Of a stretch of DNA of 64,000 nucleotides, positions 46,469-55,565 are shown piece after piece. A model generated the notes under the pieces. It had not been told where the DNA came from and did no database searches. It was given only the letters and a program-made list of their open reading frames with translations. Numbering within the stretch: the stretch's first letter is position 1; the number at the start of each line of letters is the position of its first letter. The stretch is from Aestuariivivens insulae. Lineage in GTDB: Bacteria; Bacteroidota; Bacteroidia; Flavobacteriales; Flavobacteriaceae. The DNA lies in the NCBI RefSeq assembly GCF_022662195.1, contig NZ_JAKMCS010000012.1, positions 39,181 to 103,180 on the forward strand. Direction: 5' to 3'. The translations under genes were made by a program, and so were the position numbers.

Positions 46469-47028
46469 GTCGGTTTAGCATTTTGGTAAATATAAACTTC
46501 TGTTGCCCCTAAGCCATATTTTTGGTAATTGGCATCGTAGAATTTTATATTGCCATAGCGTCCAAACAAATATTCCAGTTCCAGCTTTAGGACACCTTCA
46601 CCAACACCATGTATAAATACGATTTTTTGTATACCCTTTTTAATTGCAAATTCTAGTTGACGCCTTGCTGTGTCCAATTGTAATGTTAAGATGTCGTGAT
46701 TAGACATCCCTTTGGGCGACTTCATCAATTGGTTAATGTGCAGGTCGACTTCCATTGTGGGCTCATAGCGTTCCTTTGCTTTGGTTCTTCCGGTTTTTTT
46801 CCTTTTGGGACTTTCTTTTTCAGAAACTACAGCATTTAAATTATCGTATGAGAAAATACCTTGCTTAAGCGAATTATCCGCATGATGCTTAATTAAAGCT
46901 GCTCTGGGAAAATCCAACATGAAACCCTCATCGGTTTCAATAGAAACGGTATCTCCAAAAATCTTTTGAACCGTACCTGAAAGGTCTTCATCTAAAACCA
47001 AAACATAATCACCTATCTTCAAAGCCAT
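46462..47028 (-). CDS. Smr domain-containing protein
   Basis: The 188-residue protein has an N-terminal KOW/SH3-like part (KIGDYVLVLDEDLSGTVQKIFGD, residues about 1-55) followed by a basic linker. The C-terminal Smr domain (about 90-185) has EVDLHINQL in place of the LDLHG motif and IVFIHGVGEGVLKLELE in place of HGxGxGxLR. Smr domains of MutS2 and relatives nick DNA or RNA; the standalone form with this N-terminus is usual in Bacteroidota. The key LDLHG-type His is retained. Its role in this organism is not known. Confidence 0.88.
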   Translation of the reverse strand: MALKIGDYVLVLDEDLSGTVQKIFGDTVSIETDEGFMLDFPRAALIKHHADNSLKQGIFSYDNLNAVVSEKESPKRKKTGRTKAKERYEPTMEVDLHINQLMKSPKGMSNHDILTLQLDTARRQLEFAIKKGIQKIVFIHGVGEGVLKLELEYLFGRYGNIKFYDANYQKYGLGATEVYIYQNAKPTY

Positions 47029-47116
47029 GATCTTTAATTGAACTTTATCAAACTTTCAACTTTAAAAGTTCTTGTAACGCTATGCTAATTCCCCTCTTCA
47101 AGCTTTATCAATCCCT

Positions 47117-47323
47117 TTAATCTTTTTCAATCTCCCCGCTCTTATCTTGCTCAACCTCTTTATCCCGCTTACTCGGAATCGTTTTTGATATGCGGTATAC
47201 ACCAACCATCAACATAATTATCCCTCCTATCAATATGTATGGACTCTGAGCTTCAGATACTTCCCCATAAAAAGCTACAATCACCCCTAAAACAATTAAA
47301 ATATAGTTTTTATTTTTATTCAT
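47117..47323 (-). CDS. Small two-TM membrane protein
   Basis: The 68-residue protein starts at the ATG at 47323 (MNKNKNYILIVLGVIVAFYGE); a longer frame adds an unlikely hydrophobic leader. Two helices (about 8-20 and 30-45) are followed by a charged C-terminal tail (PSKRDKEVEQDKSGEIEKD). No family is recognised. The start is 60 nt from the PL8 terminator. Confidence 0.7.
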   Translation of the reverse strand: MNKNKNYILIVLGVIVAFYGEVSEAQSPYILIGGIIMLMVGVYRISKTIPSKRDKEVEQDKSGEIEKD

Positions 47324-47382
47324 AACAATCCTACAATAGAGCCACAAAAATACAAAATGGTTTGCTTTATATACCAAAACAA

Positions 47383-47422
47383 TTGAGTGCAACACATTTT
47401 ATAATAAACATGTTGCACTCAA
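47383..47422 (-). terminator. Terminator hairpin of the PL8 lyase gene
   Basis: TTGAGTGCAACA (47383-47394) and TGTTGCACTCAA (47411-47422) form a perfect 12-bp stem with a 16-nt loop. On the minus strand it is followed by TTGTTTTGG. Confidence 0.78.
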
Positions 47423-47448
47423 TAATAGTTACGCCTTTTATTATAAGC

Positions 47449-50133
47449 TTACTTTTCTACCAATATTTTTTTGGTAACCGTTTTGCCTCCATCTAATTGC
47501 AGTCTTAAGAAGTAAATCCCGTTTTGAATATTAGATATATTAATTTGATTATTTATAACTTGAACATGACCAACATACTGCCCCAGTAAAGAAACAATAG
47601 AAACACTGTATAGCCGATTAGATTCCAAACCTCTAATGTTAATACTGTTTTTAGCCGGATTTGGGTAAACCTTAATCACATTTTGCTCATTATAATCCTC
47701 TACTCCAAGTGCAGCCGGATTAAGCAAAACCTCACTAGACAGCCCATCCTTCAATGTGAATTCAATAACGGTATCTTCAGATGATTGTGGAGTTACATCC
47801 TGTACATTATTATAAGCCTGACCCAGACTCCATTTACCTTGCAAAGTTACCTGCCTTGTGGTAGCATTTACGGCCGCATAAGATTTATAACCTGTAATAC
47901 CTACATCTGGATTAACTACAGACAATCTTAGCTGTTGTCCACTGCTATCATATTTAGTCATAACCAAACACGACGCATTCACCCCTTTTACATAATCGTA
48001 ACTTAAGTTTGAAACTGTGTTGAAAAAGGCATAGCCCCAAATAGACTGTGCGTGATACTCCAAGATATGGGCATTGGCATCTTTTTGGTGTACTGTATAA
48101 GGCTTGTTTCCTCCACTTATAGTGGTATGCAAAGTGGTCATTTCACTGGTTGTGGTATTGGGTTTCACGATATACTCGTATCCTGCATTCGATGGCTGCT
48201 TTCCATGGTCCAAATAACTGATATAGTAATAATCACTTCCCGTTAGCACACTGGGGTCGGTTTGGTTTTCATTTGGGGTTTGGTTCAATACACGCATGCC
48301 CTTAATCGTTGCATTCGACACAATATAAAATCCTGTGGCATAATTACTCATTAGCCAGTTATTTGCCCCCGATATATTTATTGTTCCATTGTTAACACTT
48401 CCATTTAAATAAACATCTCCATTATTATCCATCCGCTGGTATAAAGTGGTAATGGTGGGGTTTGAACTATCATCATTGCCTATCCCAGATCCCAGGCTTA
48501 CGATGAAATCATCTAAAAAGAAGGTAGACTTTTTAAACACAAAAGTATTATTATGGTTAGAGGTTGAAGAATATACCGGAGTACTCCAGGCTAACCCCTC
48601 CTGTTCTTGAAAATCCATGGCAAACATACCATAGATTCCATGGTTATTATCCAATACCCCATTGTTTTTTTTATCTAGGGCTAAAGCACCTGCAAAACGC
48701 TTTTGCTGGCGTTCGTCCAGTCTGGCTGCCTCTGCATGTAACTTATCCCATGGCAAATGGATAACGGTAGTGCCCGGATTATAGTTCCAATCCCACGACT
48801 CTACATTATAACCATTACCGGTAGATTTATCCCCAGGGTACAAAATCTCCAAGGCTCCATAACTTTGGTAGCGCCCATACCTATTTTCGTCTTTATAAAT
48901 TTCACTGCCCCACGTGCTAACAACAAATCCTTTATTAAAGGCTACCCAGTCGTTACCGTTTCCTGTCTCTTTCCTGAATGCACCAGCCGATGTATGATTA
49001 AATTGAAAAAAACCAGATTCAAAAGGAGCTATGGTACTATAATTAAAACTTGAATATACGCCATGAATCCTGTTATACATACCTGCTAAAATGGGGTCGG
49101 CCGTCGATAAGCCCAAGATTTTACCTCCTGATATAGCCAATGCCCTTAAATTGTATAAACCAAATTGCCGTGATCTTGCTTCTGGGTTTCTCCCTGCTGT
49201 AGACAGCGCCTGATGCCCATAATCGTTGGCCTGAATGTACTGCGCATAAACGGCATCACGAAACACCTTGTAACTATCGGAAGACACCTGAAACTCGGTA
49301 TCATCCATATAAGACAAAATGCTAGCAGCTGTTTTATAGGCATACATATAATTATTATAAGCCGCAGCGTGGTGAAACCCCGAACCATCGGGTTTTAAAC
49401 CATCCCTAGCCCCAGTGGTATAAGAAAAAAAACGCTCCATATAGCGTTTAAAACTACGCATATAACGGTAACGCTCATCGGCTGTATTGGGATAGGTTAA
49501 ACAATAGGCCAACAGGCCATCTCCAATGGTATATATGACATCGGTAACGATGGTTCCGTTATTGGTTTGATAGGCCTCATCATAATTCGCAACAAATAGG
49601 GGACCAAAATTATCTGTTTGCACATATAAGGTATAGGCAAATTTATCCTTTACCGCTTGTGTTAAATTAGGAATGCACAAGGAAGCCGCCCTTCCAAAGT
49701 CATCATAGGCATATCCTGTACCATCAACTGCCAATGTACCAGCACAGAATTGGTCCGAGGCCCATTCAATGACATTGTTCACCTTAGTTTCAACATCTAT
49801 ATAAGTGGCAGTTCCAGAAGTAGCATTTCTTAAATACTGGACATAGGTTTTTAAAAAACCCCAACTTTGACTTCCCCAAGTACTAATAGATTTCTCTCCC
49901 CCCTGGCCTATTTTAAGCCCATCATAAGTTGAATTGGCACTTGTAAGAGATGGCACTCCTGTACCCAAATACGCGGTCGCAAACCGATTAAACATTGTTT
50001 CTATTTCTGTTTCAATAGATGCATTTGAAGTAGTAAGGGACAAGTCTGGTGTTACAGTAACCGAACACTGTGGGAATGCCGAAAAAACAGAGGTAATTAT
50101 TACTGTTATAATTAATTTGTGAATAAATTTCAT
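47449..50133 (-). CDS. Polysaccharide lyase family 8-type lyase with T9SS sorting domain
   Basis: The 894-residue protein starts at the ATG at 50133 (MKFIHKLIITVIITSVFSAF, Sec signal). It has an N-terminal alpha/alpha toroid (to about 350) with DGLKPDGSGFHHAAAY, containing the candidate catalytic His near residue 253. The super-sandwich region has NKGFVVSTWGSEIYKDENRYG and VESWDWNYNPGTTVIHLPWDKL, as in chondroitin ABC and hyaluronate lyases. The last 80 residues (VYPNPAKNSINIRGL to ILVEK) are a type A T9SS sorting domain, so it is secreted to the surface. It cleaves uronic-acid-containing glycans (chondroitin, hyaluronan, xanthan or similar). It has its own promoter region and terminator. Confidence 0.9.
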   Translation of the reverse strand: MKFIHKLIITVIITSVFSAFPQCSVTVTPDLSLTTSNASIETEIETMFNRFATAYLGTGVPSLTSANSTYDGLKIGQGGEKSISTWGSQSWGFLKTYVQYLRNATSGTATYIDVETKVNNVIEWASDQFCAGTLAVDGTGYAYDDFGRAASLCIPNLTQAVKDKFAYTLYVQTDNFGPLFVANYDEAYQTNNGTIVTDVIYTIGDGLLAYCLTYPNTADERYRYMRSFKRYMERFFSYTTGARDGLKPDGSGFHHAAAYNNYMYAYKTAASILSYMDDTEFQVSSDSYKVFRDAVYAQYIQANDYGHQALSTAGRNPEARSRQFGLYNLRALAISGGKILGLSTADPILAGMYNRIHGVYSSFNYSTIAPFESGFFQFNHTSAGAFRKETGNGNDWVAFNKGFVVSTWGSEIYKDENRYGRYQSYGALEILYPGDKSTGNGYNVESWDWNYNPGTTVIHLPWDKLHAEAARLDERQQKRFAGALALDKKNNGVLDNNHGIYGMFAMDFQEQEGLAWSTPVYSSTSNHNNTFVFKKSTFFLDDFIVSLGSGIGNDDSSNPTITTLYQRMDNNGDVYLNGSVNNGTINISGANNWLMSNYATGFYIVSNATIKGMRVLNQTPNENQTDPSVLTGSDYYYISYLDHGKQPSNAGYEYIVKPNTTTSEMTTLHTTISGGNKPYTVHQKDANAHILEYHAQSIWGYAFFNTVSNLSYDYVKGVNASCLVMTKYDSSGQQLRLSVVNPDVGITGYKSYAAVNATTRQVTLQGKWSLGQAYNNVQDVTPQSSEDTVIEFTLKDGLSSEVLLNPAALGVEDYNEQNVIKVYPNPAKNSINIRGLESNRLYSVSIVSLLGQYVGHVQVINNQINISNIQNGIYFLRLQLDGGKTVTKKILVEK

Positions 50134-50184
50134 TTTTAGTAGGTTAATTATTAGTTTCAATAATCATCAAAAATCTTACAAATT

Positions 50185-50237
50185 CTACCAACACTAAGGG
50201 TAGTTCCTGTTCTTTTAAAGGGTGCAAAATACCCTAG
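50185..50237. promoter_or_regulatory. Inverted-repeat-rich region upstream of the PL8 gene
   Basis: CTACC (50185-50189) pairs with GGGTAG (50198-50203), and the motif TACCCTAG (50230-50237) repeats CTAAGGGTA of 50194-50202 in inverted form. This cluster lies 50-100 nt upstream of the lyase start and is a plausible regulator-binding region. No regulator gene is adjacent. Confidence 0.35.
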
Positions 50238-50345
50238 CATCAAGTTTATCAAAAAAGTATAGCTACCAATAGATGATCAAGTAAATTAAATACGCTATTT
50301 AAATAAGGGGTAAATTTAATATATTAGCCCTACAAACTTAAATTT

Positions 50346-50627
50346 ATGTCCGGTTTAGACGATTATATGCTCCCTTGTTTAAACAAAAAGCTTTTTGGTT
50401 TTGAGTGTATGGGTTGCGGGTTACAACGATCGGCTTCTTTAGTGGTTCAAGGCGAGTTTACTGATGCTTTTTATATGTATCCAGCCATTTACACTTTAAT
50501 ACTTCTCTTAATAGTAATAATTCTTAATGCATTTAAAAAATTCAGGTTAGGTAATAAAATTATTACTATTTTGGCTGTACTTAATGTTGTAATTATTGTT
50601 ACAAATTTTGTTTTAAAACTTATTTAA
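50346..50627 (+). CDS. DUF2752 domain-containing membrane protein
   Basis: The 93-residue protein has the DUF2752 signature (CLNKKLFGFECMGCGLQRSASLVVQGEF; Cys at 21 and 24 and the GCGLQR turn) followed by two membrane helices (about 44-61 and 72-90). The function is unknown. The next gene, a CCC-motif protein, starts 17 nt after its stop, so they form a two-gene operon, a pairing I recall from other Bacteroidota. Confidence 0.9.
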   Translation: MSGLDDYMLPCLNKKLFGFECMGCGLQRSASLVVQGEFTDAFYMYPAIYTLILLLIVIILNAFKKFRLGNKIITILAVLNVVIIVTNFVLKLI

Positions 50628-50644
50628 CCTATTAATATAGAACT

Positions 50645-50971
50645 ATGGAACAACAAAAACTCAATCCTACTCTTGTATATGTTTTAGCTATTTTAGGCCT
50701 TTTATGTTGCTGCTTTGGTGGCTTAGGTTTTATTTTATCTGGGATTGCATTCTTTATCGCTTATAGTAAATTAAAAAATGCAGAAAACAATCCCGATGCT
50801 TTCGATCCTGCCAGTGTAAAAGCAATGAACACGGCAAAAATTGTAGCAATGGTTATTTTAATAATCAACATTCTATATTTTATTATGACCATTTATAGAA
50901 TATCTACTGTTGGATGGGATGAAATCATGAGACAATCCCAAGAAATGATGGAGCAAATACAGAATCAATAA
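50645..50971 (+). CDS. CCC motif membrane protein
   Basis: The 108-residue protein has two membrane segments. The first (VYVLAILGLLCCCFGGLGFILSGIAFFIAY) carries the triple Cys that names the family, and the second (AKIVAMVILIINILYFIMTIYRI) lies at about 61-84. Between them is KLKNAENNPDAFDP, and the C-terminus is polar with a short Met/Gln-rich helix. The function is unknown. It is cotranscribed with the DUF2752 gene and ends at a strong bidirectional terminator. Confidence 0.88.
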   Translation: MEQQKLNPTLVYVLAILGLLCCCFGGLGFILSGIAFFIAYSKLKNAENNPDAFDPASVKAMNTAKIVAMVILIINILYFIMTIYRISTVGWDEIMRQSQEMMEQIQNQ

Positions 50972-50983
50972 TTTAAATGCAAC

Positions 50984-51010
50984 AAAAAAGCACCCAATGG
51001 GTGCTTTTTT
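50984..51010. terminator. Bidirectional terminator
   Basis: AAAAAAGCACCC and GGGTGCTTTTTT form a perfect 12-bp stem with a 3-nt loop (AAT) between the CCC-motif gene and the convergent rocD. Confidence 0.92.
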
Positions 51011-51017
51011 GTTTGCT

Positions 51018-52259
51018 CTATTTTTCAAAGGCTTTTAGTGTTTTACTTATAATCGCGATACAGTCCATTAGTTGCTCTTCAGTCATTACCAGTGGTGGTG
51101 CAAAACGAATGATATTCCCGTGCGTTGGCTTAGCCAGTAAGCCATTATCCCTAAGCTTCAAACAAATATCCCATGCGGTAGAACTGTCTTCAGAATCATT
51201 AATAACAATAGCATTTAAGAGTCCTTTCCCCCTTACCAGTTTTACCAAATCGGTCGTTTCAACAAGTTTTTGCATATGCGCTCTAAACATATTACCGAGA
51301 CGTTCGGCATTTTCGGCTAAACCTTCCTCTTCCACAACTTCAAGAGCAGCCATAGCAACAGCACAGGCCAATGGATTGCCTCCAAAGGTAGAACCGTGAT
51401 TACCAGGGCGGATTACCTCCATCACCTCATCATCGGCCAATACAGCCGATACTGGCAATACACCTCCAGAAATGGCCTTTCCTAAAATAAGAACATCTGG
51501 CTTAATCCCCGAATAGTTCACTGCTAACAACTTCCCTGTTCGTGCAATACCCGTTTGTACCTCATCGGCAACAAACAATACATTGTGTTGCTTACACAAG
51601 GCATAGGCAGATTTTATATAATCTTCATCTGGCACATAAACACCAGCCTCACCTTGTATTGGCTCAACTAAAAAAGCGGCAACATTTTGGTCTTTTAATG
51701 CAGCTTCCAACGCACTTAAATCATTATAGGGTATAGACAACATACCAGGTGTAAACGGCCCAAAATTTTCAGTTGCTACAGGATCGTTGGATGCAGAAAT
51801 TATAGTAACTGTCCTACCATGAAAATTATTTTGGCAGACAACTATTTTAGCTTGATTGGCAGGAATTCCTTTTTTTTCGTAACCCCATTTTCTGGCCAAC
51901 TTGATAGCGGTTTCAACAGCCTCGGCTCCTGTATTCATAGGTAATACCTTGTCAAAACCAAAGTATTGGGTAACATACTTTTCATACTTACCCAATTGGT
52001 CATTATAAAATGCCCGGGACGTAAGCGTCAAACGCTCGGCTTGATATTTTAGGGCATCGATGATTTTAGGATGGCAATGCCCCTGGTTAACCGCTGAATA
52101 AGCCGATAAAAAGTCATAATACTTTTTGCCTTCCACATCCCAAACAAACACACCTTCTCCTCTAGTAAGCACTACGGGTAACGGGTGGTAATTATGGGCA
52201 CCATACTTGTTTTCTAAATCAATTGCTTGCTGTGACGTTAATTTTTCTAAAACAGCCAT
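51018..52259 (-). CDS. rocD: Ornithine--oxo-acid transaminase
   Basis: The 413-residue PLP aminotransferase of class III converts ornithine and 2-oxoglutarate to glutamate semialdehyde and glutamate. The PLP lysine is K261 in [16 protein letters not shown], preceded by [33 protein letters not shown] and [14 protein letters not shown] are typical of OAT. The start [28 protein letters not shown] matches the family closely. It ends beside a bidirectional terminator and is transcribed alone. Confidence 0.95.
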   Translation of the reverse strand: MAVLEKLTSQQAIDLENKYGAHNYHPLPVVLTRGEGVFVWDVEGKKYYDFLSAYSAVNQGHCHPKIIDALKYQAERLTLTSRAFYNDQLGKYEKYVTQYFGFDKVLPMNTGAEAVETAIKLARKWGYEKKGIPANQAKIVVCQNNFHGRTVTIISASNDPVATENFGPFTPGMLSIPYNDLSALEAALKDQNVAAFLVEPIQGEAGVYVPDEDYIKSAYALCKQHNVLFVADEVQTGIARTGKLLAVNYSGIKPDVLILGKAISGGVLPVSAVLADDEVMEVIRPGNHGSTFGGNPLACAVAMAALEVVEEEGLAENAERLGNMFRAHMQKLVETTDLVKLVRGKGLLNAIVINDSEDSSTAWDICLKLRDNGLLAKPTHGNIIRFAPPLVMTEEQLMDCIAIISKTLKAFEK

Positions 52260-52410
52260 TTTAAATCATTTTATAAATTAAAAAATAACCATTCCTACTA
52301 TACCTTTATCCTTTCGAGAAGTATCGAAAATTCAGCGTGGGAGAGAAATCATCCTTAGATGGGTGCAAGTTAATAAATATAGGCTGCTTTATAAAATCAT
52401 ATAATGTTTA

Positions 52411-52800
52411 TTATTCTGTTATTCTACTTGATAAGGATAAAATCTGCAATTCCAAACGCTTAATTTCACGCATTAAAGCGTTTTTATCCATTTGCATCCA
52501 GGCAAATACCTTAAGCATACTTACCCCTAATAAAAAAGCTATACTGCCTATGCCCCATTTTATTAATTCATTTACAGCTTCAGTATTAAAGAACTGCACC
52601 AGACAATACACGAATAGCACAAAGAATACTAAGGTCATTACATTCATGAGGTACATAATCCATTTATTTTTACCTTGGAACAGCCCCCCTAGCATCTGAA
52701 TCACATTTTGTTCTTCCAGTCCTTCATAAAACTTAGCTTCTTCTTGCGTTAAGGTCTCTTTGATTAACTTATCAATGTCTTCCATATTAGTCGTTTTCAT
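52411..52800 (-). CDS. DUF6768-like membrane protein downstream of an ECF sigma factor
   Basis: The 129-residue protein (or 124 residues from the ATG at 52785) begins MEDIDKLIKETLTQEEAKFYEGLEEQN and has two membrane helices (about 49-70 and 82-100) with a polar C-terminal tail (DKNALMREIKRLELQILSLSS). The start at 52800 overlaps the sigma gene by 14 bp, so translational coupling is likely whichever start is used. By position it is a candidate anti-sigma factor; no motif proves this. Confidence 0.82.
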   Translation of the reverse strand: MKTTNMEDIDKLIKETLTQEEAKFYEGLEEQNVIQMLGGLFQGKNKWIMYLMNVMTLVFFVLFVYCLVQFFNTEAVNELIKWGIGSIAFLLGVSMLKVFAWMQMDKNALMREIKRLELQILSLSSRITE

Positions 52801-53347
52801 AATTCTTTTGTTTTAATATTATTTTTAATTTTTCCCTAGCGTGAAATAACCTGGATTTGGCAGTCCCAACCGATATTCCCAACATATCACCAATTTCCTT
52901 TAGTGAATACTCCTGAACATAAAATAATCGAACAACCAATTGTTGTTGCTCCGGCAATTTATTAATCAGCTTTAAAAGATCTTGCTGTATGTTAATAACG
53001 TTAGATACTTCATATTCTTCAAACGTATCTTGTTCTTGTTTTAGTTGGTTCTGAATTGTATTTGCTTTATTAACTGCCTTAAGGACATCAATAGACTTTG
53101 TATAAACTATACGCATGGCCCAAGCTCCAAAACTATTAGGGTCTTTCAGTTTGTCTATATGTTCTATAATAATCTGCCAGCAATCTTGAGCGATATCTTT
53201 GGCAGTATCGAGATCCTTAACAATCCAATACGCCTTATCGCAAAAAGTTTTATGCCAACGCTTCACTAGGGCAACCAGTGCCTGGTTATTGCCTCTTTGA
53301 AATTCCACAACCAATTTACCATCGATTATGCGTTCCTTTTTGTTCAT
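52787..53347 (-). CDS. ECF-type RNA polymerase sigma factor
   Basis: The 186-residue protein has region 2 (DLDTAKDIAQDCWQIIIEHIDKL, SFGAWAMRIVYTKSIDVLKA) and region 4 (LPEQQQLVVRLFYVQEYSLKEIGDMLGISVGTAKSRLFHAREKL), the ECF pattern. It is the first gene of a two-gene operon with a two-TM protein whose start overlaps its stop. It is distinct in sequence from the other ECF factor in the window. The ATG start is at 53347. Confidence 0.92.
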   Translation of the reverse strand: MNKKERIIDGKLVVEFQRGNNQALVALVKRWHKTFCDKAYWIVKDLDTAKDIAQDCWQIIIEHIDKLKDPNSFGAWAMRIVYTKSIDVLKAVNKANTIQNQLKQEQDTFEEYEVSNVINIQQDLLKLINKLPEQQQLVVRLFYVQEYSLKEIGDMLGISVGTAKSRLFHAREKLKIILKQKNYEND

Positions 53348-53458
53348 GTATCAAGTGCTCTTGTACTATAAAGACGTTAGAATTGAAATAAGGTTCAATT
53401 ATTTTCGATAAAAAATTCAAAATCACCTAAAGTTAATAGATTTATCTCAAGCGATTAC

Positions 53459-53466
53459 TATTTTTG
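53459..53466 (+). promoter_or_regulatory. -7 element of rlmD
   Basis: TATTTTTG matches TAnnTTTG exactly and lies only 4 nt before the rlmD ATG, implying a very short leader or leaderless message. Confidence 0.45.
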
Positions 53467-53470
53467 CAGC

Positions 53471-54895
53471 ATGTCTAGAAAAAAAGCCAGAAAACAATTT
53501 TTTGAACAAATAGAAGTATTGGATGCCGGGGCGAAAGGCAAGAGCATTGCCAAAGCTCCAGATGGTAAAGTTATATTTTTACCCAATGCCGTACCAGGTG
53601 ATGTTGTTGATGTACAAACCTTTAAAAAGCGTAAAGCTTATTACGAAGGTAAAGCGACAACGTTCCATAAACTCTCAACCAAGCGTGTAGAGCCTGTATG
53701 TGAACATTTTGGCACCTGTGGCGGATGCAAATGGCAACATATGGGTTACGAACACCAATTGCACTACAAACAAAATGAGGTTACTAATAACCTAACCCGA
53801 ATAGGCCATGTAGGTTTACCCGAAATAACTCCAATTTTAGGATCTCAAAAACAGTACTTCTACAGAAATAAAATGGAATTTTCCTTTAGTGATAGCCGTT
53901 GGTTAACACAAGAAGAAATTCAGTCTAATGAAGATTTAGGCAATAAAAATGCCCTAGGCTTTCATATTCCGGGGATGTGGGATAAAATTTTGGATATTAA
54001 CCAATGTCACTTACAAGCCAATCCTTCCAATGCAATAAGGAATGCGGTTAAGCAATTTGCCACCGAAAATGGATTGGCCTTTTTTAACACCCGAAACCAA
54101 ACGGGCTTTTTACGTACCATGATGATTCGTACAAGTACTACGGACGACCTTATGGTGCTTATACAATTTTTTAAGGAGGATGTTCCCAAACGTGAACTGC
54201 TACTTGATTTCATTGCTGAACAATTTCCAGAAATCACTTCATTGCTATATGTTATCAATGAAAAAGCTAATGATACCATATATGACCAAGAGGTGATTTG
54301 CTACAAAGGCAACGATCATATTTTTGAAGAAATGGAAGGCTTGCGCTTTAAGATCAATGCCAAATCGTTTTACCAAACCAACTCCGAACAAGCTTACGAA
54401 CTCTATAAAATAACCCGCAATTTTGCCGGACTTACAGGAAATGAGCTCGTTTACGATTTGTATACGGGAACAGGTACCATTGCCCAGTTTGTTGCCAAGC
54501 AAGCTAAAAAAGTAATTGGCGTAGAATCTGTACCAGATGCTATTGTCGCTGCAAAGGAAAATGCACAATTAAATGACATAAATAACGTTGATTTTTTTGT
54601 TGGCGATATGAAACAAGTTTTTAACGAACAATTTATTGCATCGCATGGGCTTCCTGATGTTATAATTACCGATCCCCCTCGAGACGGCATGCATAAAGAT
54701 GTTGTTCAACAAATATTGAATATTGCTCCAAGTAAAGTGGTTTATGTGAGCTGTAATAGCGCAACACAAGCAAGGGACCTGGCCTTAATGGATGCAATAT
54801 ATAAAGTTACCAAAACACAAGCAGTAGATATGTTTCCACAAACGTTTCATGTTGAAAATGTTGTACTTTTGGAACGCAGACAAACTGAAAATTAA
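53471..54895 (+). CDS. rlmD: 23S rRNA (uracil(1939)-C(5))-methyltransferase
   Basis: The 474-residue protein has an N-terminal TRAM domain (about 10-68) and a 4Fe-4S cluster motif C77, C83, C86 (CEHFGTCGGCKWQH) with a fourth Cys at 179. The C-terminal SAM domain has VYDLYTGTGTIAQFVAK and the catalytic Cys C428 in VYVSCNSATQARDL. It methylates a uracil in 23S rRNA or a related RNA; RlmD and TrmA-like proteins are hard to separate without comparison. The two genes after it (DUF6452, DUF6048) form a conserved flavobacterial cluster. Confidence 0.92.
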   Translation: MSRKKARKQFFEQIEVLDAGAKGKSIAKAPDGKVIFLPNAVPGDVVDVQTFKKRKAYYEGKATTFHKLSTKRVEPVCEHFGTCGGCKWQHMGYEHQLHYKQNEVTNNLTRIGHVGLPEITPILGSQKQYFYRNKMEFSFSDSRWLTQEEIQSNEDLGNKNALGFHIPGMWDKILDINQCHLQANPSNAIRNAVKQFATENGLAFFNTRNQTGFLRTMMIRTSTTDDLMVLIQFFKEDVPKRELLLDFIAEQFPEITSLLYVINEKANDTIYDQEVICYKGNDHIFEEMEGLRFKINAKSFYQTNSEQAYELYKITRNFAGLTGNELVYDLYTGTGTIAQFVAKQAKKVIGVESVPDAIVAAKENAQLNDINNVDFFVGDMKQVFNEQFIASHGLPDVIITDPPRDGMHKDVVQQILNIAPSKVVYVSCNSATQARDLALMDAIYKVTKTQAVDMFPQTFHVENVVLLERRQTEN

Positions 54896-54978
54896 TTTAT
54901 GAAATGAGGATAAACAAATTTCATCATTACATATCAAACATTATGATTAAATTTTTTATACGAATTGCTGAATGCACA

Positions 54979-55019
54979 GAAATTTTTAGTTTCTTCATTT
55001 TCAGTGAACTAAAAATTTC
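54979..55019 (+). promoter_or_regulatory. AU-rich hairpin immediately before the DUF6452 gene
   Basis: GAAATTTTTAGTT (54979-54991) and AACTAAAAATTTC (55007-55019) form a perfect 13-bp stem ending 6 nt before the ATG at 55026. No T-run follows, so it is not a standard terminator; it may sequester the translation start or mark an mRNA end. Confidence 0.5.
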
Positions 55020-55025
55020 AAACAG

Positions 55026-55565
55026 ATGAAAAAAATAAGCCTACTTATTTTAGTGGTATTACTAACCAGTCATTTTAGTTGCGAACGTGATGATATTTGC
55101 CCTGAAACCACTTCCACTACACCACGGTTAATTATTGATCTATACGATTTCTCCAATCAAGAAGAAAAAAAGAACGTTATAGATTTTAGGGTTCAAGGGG
55201 TTGATAATGATGAAGTCTTACCTGACTACAACGTCATTAAAGCCACCAATAATATTATCCTCCCTTTACGTACCGATACCAATAAAACGGAATACATGCT
55301 CCACATTGATTATGCTGTTAACGACAATGGTACACCAGACAACACAGATGATGATTTTACTGAAGGCAACCAAGATATCATCTCCATTAATTACACCACC
55401 GAAGAAGTCTATGTATCAAGAGCTTGTGGTTATAAAACCATTTTTAAAAATGTAACACTTTCCATTGTAAGCGATAACGATAACTGGATTAAACTAAAAG
55501 AATCTGTAACCGAAAACCAATCTGTAGAAGATGAGACAACAACACACTTTAACCTATACCATTAG
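55026..55565 (+). CDS. DUF6452 family lipoprotein
   Basis: The 179-residue protein has a lipoprotein signal (SHFSC, Cys 19). The mature N-terminus ERDDICPETTSTTPRLIIDL is the family signature, followed by beta-rich sequence with a C-terminal conserved Cys (SRACGYKTIF). The function is unknown. The next gene starts 35 bp before its stop, so they are translationally coupled. Together with rlmD this forms a block I recall from many Flavobacteriia. Confidence 0.88.
   Translation: MKKISLLILVVLLTSHFSCERDDICPETTSTTPRLIIDLYDFSNQEEKKNVIDFRVQGVDNDEVLPDYNVIKATNNIILPLRTDTNKTEYMLHIDYAVNDNGTPDNTDDDFTEGNQDIISINYTTEEVYVSRACGYKTIFKNVTLSIVSDNDNWIKLKESVTENQSVEDETTTHFNLYH

Noticed and set aside
50977..51399. 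140-codon plus-strand frame over rocD
   Set aside because: It is the reverse-strand shadow of the rocD coding region and begins in the terminator.
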